Shown here: one piece after another, positions 59,689 through 64,000 of the stretch | How the letters are laid out: the number at the start of each line of letters is the position of its first letter | Numbering within the stretch: the stretch's first letter is position 1 | Assembly (NCBI GenBank): GCA_963677245.1 | Contig: OY781921.1 | Location: forward strand, 4,278,001-4,342,000 | Direction: 5' to 3' | Source of the DNA: Saccharicrinis sp963677245 | GTDB taxonomy: Bacteria; Bacteroidota; Bacteroidia; Bacteroidales; Marinilabiliaceae | Length of the DNA stretch: 64,000 bases | Notes under the pieces: generated by a model | What the model was told of the DNA's origin: nothing | The model's database searches: none | What the model saw: only the letters and a program-made list of their open reading frames with translations | Translations under genes and position numbers: made by a program

Positions 59689-61974
59689 ATGGCCAATTCA
59701 AAAATCAGAAAGCAAGATGCTTTGGATTATCATACCAAAGGTACTCCCGGTAAAATAGAAGTCATTCCAACTAAAGCAACTAAAACACAACGAGATCTGG
59801 CTTTAGCTTATTCTCCGGGTGTTGCGGAACCTTGCCGAATGATTGCAGATAACACCGAAGATGTATACAAGTACACAGCAAAAGGAAACCTGGTGGCCGT
59901 TATTTCCAATGGTACTGCAGTATTAGGTTTGGGAAATATTGGCCCGGAAGCTTCAAAGCCGGTGATGGAAGGAAAAGGCCTGTTATTTAAAATTTTTGCC
60001 GGTATCGATGTTTTTGACCTGGAGTTGAATACGACTAATGTTGAGGAATTTATACAGGTAGTAAAAGCCTTGGAACCAACTTTTGGTGGAATTAATCTGG
60101 AGGATATTAAGGCACCGGATTGTTTCGAAATTGAAAGCAGACTAAAGGCAGAGCTCAATATTCCTATCATGCATGATGATCAGCATGGCACTGCGATTAT
60201 TTCAGGGGCAGGATTAATCAATGCTTTACAAGTCTTAAATAAAAAGGCTTCCGAGGTTAAGATGGTTGTTTCCGGAGCAGGAGCTTCAGCCATTTCTTGT
60301 ATTAAAATATTTATAGAACTAGGTGTATCAAAAGAAAATATAATTGTTTGTGATTCAAAGGGTGTTATCCGTAATGATAGAGAGGGTTTAAATGCGATAA
60401 AAAAAGAATTTGCCACAGATAAAGATTATCATACGCTTGAAGATGCCATTGTGGGAGCAGATGTTTTTTTGGGTCTTTCGCAAGGAAATGTTTTAACACC
60501 GGAAATGCTTAAAACTATGGCTGCAGATCCCATCGTTTTTGCATTAGCCAATCCCGATCCTGAAATTCCTTATGATTTAGCCATGGCTACACGAGATGAT
60601 GTATTGATGGCTACCGGAAGATCTGATCACCCTAACCAGGTAAATAATGTATTGGGATTTCCCTTTATTTTCCGCGGCGCACTGGATGTAAGAGCAACAG
60701 AAATTAATGAAGCTATGAAACTGGCCGCGGTAAAAGCGATAGCTAATCTGGCGCAAGAGCCAGTTCCGGAAGTGGTGATCAAGGCTTATAATCGTGATAC
60801 GATTTCCTTTGGTCGTGATTATATTATACCCAAACCACTTGATCCTCGTTTGCTTACAGAAGTTGCGCCGGCTGTAGCAAAAGCGGCTATGGATAGCGGT
60901 GTTGCAAAAAATCCGATTAACGATTGGGATGCTTATAAAACTGCTCTAGTGAAACGTTTGGGTAATGATGATCAAATTATCAGACGATTAACCAATAAAG
61001 CCAAGCAGTTTCCTAAGCGAATCGTATTTGCAGAGGCTGAGGATTACAGAGTGCTTAAGGCTGCTCAAATCGCTATGGACGAAGGTATCGCAATACCTAT
61101 TTTATTAGGTGATGAGGAAAAAATACAGAAGTTGATAGATAAGCATCAACTCGATTTACATGATACGCCTGTTATTAACCCACAAAGTAAAGATTCTGCG
61201 GAATTGGTAGAGCGGTACAGTAAAGTCTTTTTCGAAAAAAGGCAAAGAAGAGGTTACAACTTTTATGAAGCTGAAAATGAGATGAAGAAGCGGAATCATT
61301 TTGGTTGTATGATGGTTGAAATGGGAGAGGCTGATGCCATTATTTCGGGGATTAGCAGAAAGTACACGCAAACCATTAAACCTGCTTTGCAAATTATAGG
61401 TACCGAAACTCCAGGAAAGAAAGTATCGAGTATGTATTTGATGCTTACCAAACGTGGTCCGCTTTTTTTTACCGATACCACGATGATCCCGAATCCTACA
61501 TCGGAAGAATTGGTAGATATTGCTTGTCAGGCAGCTACTGCTGTTAAGCAAATGATGAATATTGAACCGAAGGTGGCATTTCTAGCTTATTCTAATTTTG
61601 GTTCTTCTGATGATCCGGAGCCAAAGTTGGTTCGAAAAGCTGCGGCTTTAATGAAAGAGAAGCATCCGGATATTATTTCGGATGGAGAGATACAGGCCAA
61701 CTTTGCTTTTAATCAGGAAGAGCTAAAGGAAAACTATCCGTTCTCTACTTTAGTTGGAAATGAACCTAATATATTAGTGTTTCCAACTTTAACATCAGCT
61801 AATATTGCCTATAAACTTTTACAGGTAATGAAAAGTGCAGAAGCTATAGGTCCCATCATATTAGGAATGAAGAGACCTGTGCATATTCTGCAATTAGGTA
61901 GTTCGGTTCGTGAGGTGTTAAATATGATAACCATTGCTACTATTGATGCACAAATAAAACAGGAAAGAAGTTAA
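59689..61974 (+). CDS. maeB: NADP-dependent malic enzyme with a C-terminal phosphotransacetylase-like domain
   Basis: A 761-residue MaeB-type fusion. Residues 1-160 hold the malic N-terminal domain (LALAYSPGVAEPCR, MHDDQHGTAIISGAG) and residues 165-400 the NAD(P)-binding domain (VSGAGASAISC). Residues about 430-761 are a phosphate acetyltransferase-like domain (FAEAEDYRVLKAAQIA, GEADAIISG, DTTMIPNPTSEELVDIA, FPTLTSANIAYKLLQ), which in MaeB acts in acetyl-CoA regulation without transferase activity. It converts malate to pyruvate with CO2 and NADPH. Its stop is 9 bp from the stop of the convergent reductase gene. Confidence 0.95.
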   Translation: MANSKIRKQDALDYHTKGTPGKIEVIPTKATKTQRDLALAYSPGVAEPCRMIADNTEDVYKYTAKGNLVAVISNGTAVLGLGNIGPEASKPVMEGKGLLFKIFAGIDVFDLELNTTNVEEFIQVVKALEPTFGGINLEDIKAPDCFEIESRLKAELNIPIMHDDQHGTAIISGAGLINALQVLNKKASEVKMVVSGAGASAISCIKIFIELGVSKENIIVCDSKGVIRNDREGLNAIKKEFATDKDYHTLEDAIVGADVFLGLSQGNVLTPEMLKTMAADPIVFALANPDPEIPYDLAMATRDDVLMATGRSDHPNQVNNVLGFPFIFRGALDVRATEINEAMKLAAVKAIANLAQEPVPEVVIKAYNRDTISFGRDYIIPKPLDPRLLTEVAPAVAKAAMDSGVAKNPINDWDAYKTALVKRLGNDDQIIRRLTNKAKQFPKRIVFAEAEDYRVLKAAQIAMDEGIAIPILLGDEEKIQKLIDKHQLDLHDTPVINPQSKDSAELVERYSKVFFEKRQRRGYNFYEAENEMKKRNHFGCMMVEMGEADAIISGISRKYTQTIKPALQIIGTETPGKKVSSMYLMLTKRGPLFFTDTTMIPNPTSEELVDIACQAATAVKQMMNIEPKVAFLAYSNFGSSDDPEPKLVRKAAALMKEKHPDIISDGEIQANFAFNQEELKENYPFSTLVGNEPNILVFPTLTSANIAYKLLQVMKSAEAIGPIILGMKRPVHILQLGSSVREVLNMITIATIDAQIKQERS

Positions 61975-61983
61975 TTCGCACAA

Positions 61984-63549
61984 TTAATAAATACTGCAAT
62001 GCAATCTGTCCTGTTCGGTTAATTGATCAATAGTTAATGAATTAGACTGTCGATGTAGTATTTGATCCATTTTTACAATAGCATCCTGACCCATGTTTTT
62101 TGATCCACATATAAAAACATGGGCTCCATCTTTTATAAATTGACTAAATTCTGCTGCATGCAATTGAAGCACATCCTGAATATATTTGACTTGACTTTCT
62201 TCTCTTGAAGAAACAGGTTGAAATTGGATTTCAGGAAATTCTTGAGAAAGTTCCAGCAGTTCTTTGTAATATTTATGCTGAGCACGGTGCTTTTGTTCTC
62301 CCCAGATAACCCATACTTTAGACTTGTATTTTTCTGTTTGCCACTGTTGTAGTAATCCTCTGACAGGAGCATAACCGGTTCCGTTTGCCAGAAAGATAAT
62401 CGGTGCATTTTTGTCCTCAGGTAAATAAAAATCAGGAACGCTAATCAGCTTAAAATTGATTTTATCTCCCGGATGTATGCTTTCATTTAGGTAGACAGAA
62501 GCTGCTCCTTCATGGATTGAATCTTTATAAGAAAATCTGATTGTTTTAACCATTAGGTGCAATGCATCATCTTTACTCCTTTGGAAGTTAGCAATAGAAT
62601 ATTGTCTTTTCTGTAATGGAGGAAGTAAGCGAATAAATGTACTCGCATTTAAAGATGATGGAAAATTTAGATAAAGATCAAGTGCATTGCCTTTGCTTAT
62701 AAATTTATTGAGCTTTTTGGGCTTGGATATGAGTTTATGCAGATCTTTGTTGTTAGCTTCCAGGGCATATGCTTTTACGGTTACCTCACTTAAACTACTA
62801 ATTTCTTTGTTTTCTATAAGACTTCTTTTTACAGAGAGTTTTTTTGCCATACTATCCACAAGCAATTTAGGGTTGACTGGCGTGATTTCGATTAAATCAC
62901 CCGGATGAAATGTAATTGGCTTATTGAAATGGTTGATTTCAATATGATAAGTTTCCTTTTCGTAACAGTCTTCTCCCAGTTTTTCTGATGCAACAATTTC
63001 TCCTGAAAAGCTATTGTTCTGTTTTAAACTATCTGCACTAATGTTTTGAGATGGACTACTATCCGTCTTACCTTCTAGTTTCCGTATAACTTCACAGATC
63101 CATTTGGCAGCGGATTCTCCAAAATCTTCATCGCAATCTTTTCGGGGTAATATAGCAGTCGCACCAAGTTGAACAAATCGTTTTTCAAGCATTTTGGCGG
63201 CTTCACAAAATTTCTCATAACTGGAATCACCTAATCCACAAATGGCAAACTCTAATCCATTGAGTTTGGGCATCTCAGAAGAGTGAATTTTCTTATAAAA
63301 TTTGCGCGCTTTATTAGGAGGCATTCCATCATCATGCGTACTTACAACTACAATTACTTTTTTTAATTGAGGCAGTAAATGAGGATGAAAAGAAGACATG
63401 TTTTCAACCGGAAGGTGAATATTATTCGTCTTGCTGTATTTTTTGAGTTCATTGGCAACCATTTTGGCATTACCTGTTTTGGAGCCATAAAGAATTAGTG
63501 TTTCATGGGCATGGTTGGTTTCTTTTTTCTTTTTAAAAAGATGAAGCAT
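61984..63549 (-). CDS. Diflavin reductase, sulfite reductase flavoprotein (CysJ)-like
   Basis: A 521-residue protein with the order flavodoxin (about 15-160, LYGSKTGNAKMVANELKKY, STHDDGMPP, GLGDSSYEKFCEAA), FAD-binding domain (about 175-370, RQYSIANF is the FAD motif) and NADPH domain (about 380-521, FLANGTGYAPVRGLLQQW, FICGSKNMGQDAI). It moves electrons from NADPH through FAD and FMN. No sulfite reductase hemoprotein is near; the upstream gene encodes a PepSY membrane protein whose reading frame overlaps by 17 bp. The pair may feed electrons to ferric substrates in the envelope. That is inference. Confidence 0.88.
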   Translation of the reverse strand: MLHLFKKKKETNHAHETLILYGSKTGNAKMVANELKKYSKTNNIHLPVENMSSFHPHLLPQLKKVIVVVSTHDDGMPPNKARKFYKKIHSSEMPKLNGLEFAICGLGDSSYEKFCEAAKMLEKRFVQLGATAILPRKDCDEDFGESAAKWICEVIRKLEGKTDSSPSQNISADSLKQNNSFSGEIVASEKLGEDCYEKETYHIEINHFNKPITFHPGDLIEITPVNPKLLVDSMAKKLSVKRSLIENKEISSLSEVTVKAYALEANNKDLHKLISKPKKLNKFISKGNALDLYLNFPSSLNASTFIRLLPPLQKRQYSIANFQRSKDDALHLMVKTIRFSYKDSIHEGAASVYLNESIHPGDKINFKLISVPDFYLPEDKNAPIIFLANGTGYAPVRGLLQQWQTEKYKSKVWVIWGEQKHRAQHKYYKELLELSQEFPEIQFQPVSSREESQVKYIQDVLQLHAAEFSQFIKDGAHVFICGSKNMGQDAIVKMDQILHRQSNSLTIDQLTEQDRLHCSIY

Positions 63550-64000
63550 GACGATTTAATTGATGAGAAAGTGAATATTTTTGTTTTTGATTGTTTTTCT
63601 TCTTTTTTACCCAGATAATAAAACCGGTTACTGGTAAACTGGCACAAATTAAACTGACCAGAAAAACCAGTATTTTACCAGGTAATCCAGCTATACCTCC
63701 CGTGTGAATATCGTAATTCATCATATCCAGCTTTTGGGCAAAGGATGTTTCATTATATCTGTCTCCTTTTATTCTTAATGGCTCTAAGGTATATCGATCG
63801 AAGAAATAGGTGTTGTGGTTATAAAACTTACCTTGGTATTTGTACATCACTATTTCATAAGCATCGTCGTCATCGTGTAAACCAGGGGTAATGTAAATAC
63901 GATGAGGGTTGGCTTGTTGTTGTAATGCCAAATAAAATGCCTGATCAATGCCGGGAATGGTATCCGATTGAACAAGATTAGCTTGTGTTATATCAGAATG
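63533..64000 (-). CDS. PepSY-associated transmembrane protein, N-terminus outside the window
   Basis: The frame is open to the last base of the window, so the gene starts beyond it; 155 C-terminal residues are present. A periplasmic PepSY-type region (YEIVMYKYQGKFYNHNTYFFDRYTLEPL) leads to a helix GKILVFLVSLICASLPVTGFIIWVKKKK and a basic tail. This is the end of a PepSY_TM/iron-regulated membrane protein. It overlaps the diflavin reductase by 17 bp, so the two are coupled. The partial state limits the call. Confidence 0.8.
   Translation of the reverse strand, partial: HSDITQANLVQSDTIPGIDQAFYLALQQQANPHRIYITPGLHDDDDAYEIVMYKYQGKFYNHNTYFFDRYTLEPLRIKGDRYNETSFAQKLDMMNYDIHTGGIAGLPGKILVFLVSLICASLPVTGFIIWVKKKKNNQKQKYSLSHQLNRHASSF

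Noticed and set aside
1..64000. CRISPR arrays, tRNA/rRNA genes, insertion sequences, prophage or replication origin
   Set aside because: No regularly spaced repeats, cloverleaf sequences, transposase or integrase frames, or DnaA-box cluster were found by eye.

Overview
The window is a low-GC, gene-dense chromosomal segment from a member of the Bacteroidota, most likely an anaerobic or facultative, possibly marine, relative of the Bacteroidales/Marinilabiliales. The evidence is a SusC/SusD locus, many lipoproteins, TPR/PD40/OmpA and M56-TonB proteins, a propeller-type hybrid kinase, an Na+-pumping methylmalonyl-CoA decarboxylase, an [FeFe]-hydrogenase maturase, A-rich start regions with few Shine-Dalgarno sites, and promoters of the Bacteroidota -33 TTTG / -7 TAnnTTTG type. 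Both ends cut genes. I see no rRNA, tRNA, CRISPR array, transposase or phage gene.

Layout. 1-3.3 kb: methylmalonyl-CoA decarboxylase operon (carboxyltransferase, OadG-like, biotin carrier, Na+ pump) with hairpins between its genes. 3.3-10 kb: a long structured leader and a four-gene SusC/SusD locus with two extra surface lipoproteins, like the B. thetaiotaomicron BT2264-2261 type. 10.1-13.2 kb: cobT-cobS-cobC-cobU, the lower-ligand end of B12 synthesis, which fits the B12-dependent methylmalonyl-CoA mutase step that feeds the decarboxylase. 13.3-23.2 kb: housekeeping and envelope genes (LolA-like, FtsK, CtlX, Ung, DUF1287) and a frameshifted S9 prolyl oligopeptidase. 23.25-23.44 kb: a structured intergenic repeat. 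23.5-28.5 kb: a cellobiose operon (NrtR-like regulator, GPH permease, GH94 phosphorylase) with its own promoter and dyad operator. 28.9-32.9 kb: a respiratory/sulfur module (octaheme cytochrome c, cytochrome b, two YeeE/YedE half-transporters, the second fused to a rhodanese lacking its cysteine). 33-38.2 kb: a Cys-rich mini-protein, YebC, and an LplT-like permease with a PlsC-ACP-AMP-ligase fusion. 38.5-44.2 kb: an outer-membrane operon (TPR-PD40-OmpA, a large lipoprotein, DUF5723). 44.4-53.5 kb: a hybrid kinase, small enzymes, an orphan receiver and a GH13 lipoprotein. 53.5-56.7 kb: a TPR protein divergent from a blaI/M56-TonB pair, with an operator array on the promoter. 56.8-64 kb: TM1266-hydG, a lipoprotein, MaeB, and a diflavin reductase with a PepSY membrane protein.

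The genes together suggest fermentation of sugars and peptides with propionate formation, Na+ energetics, hydrogen metabolism and some respiration of sulfur or nitrogen oxyanions. The least described parts are the octaheme/YeeE/degenerate-rhodanese module, the acyltransferase-ACP-ligase fusion, the TPR-PD40-OmpA/DUF5723 operon and the blaI operator array.
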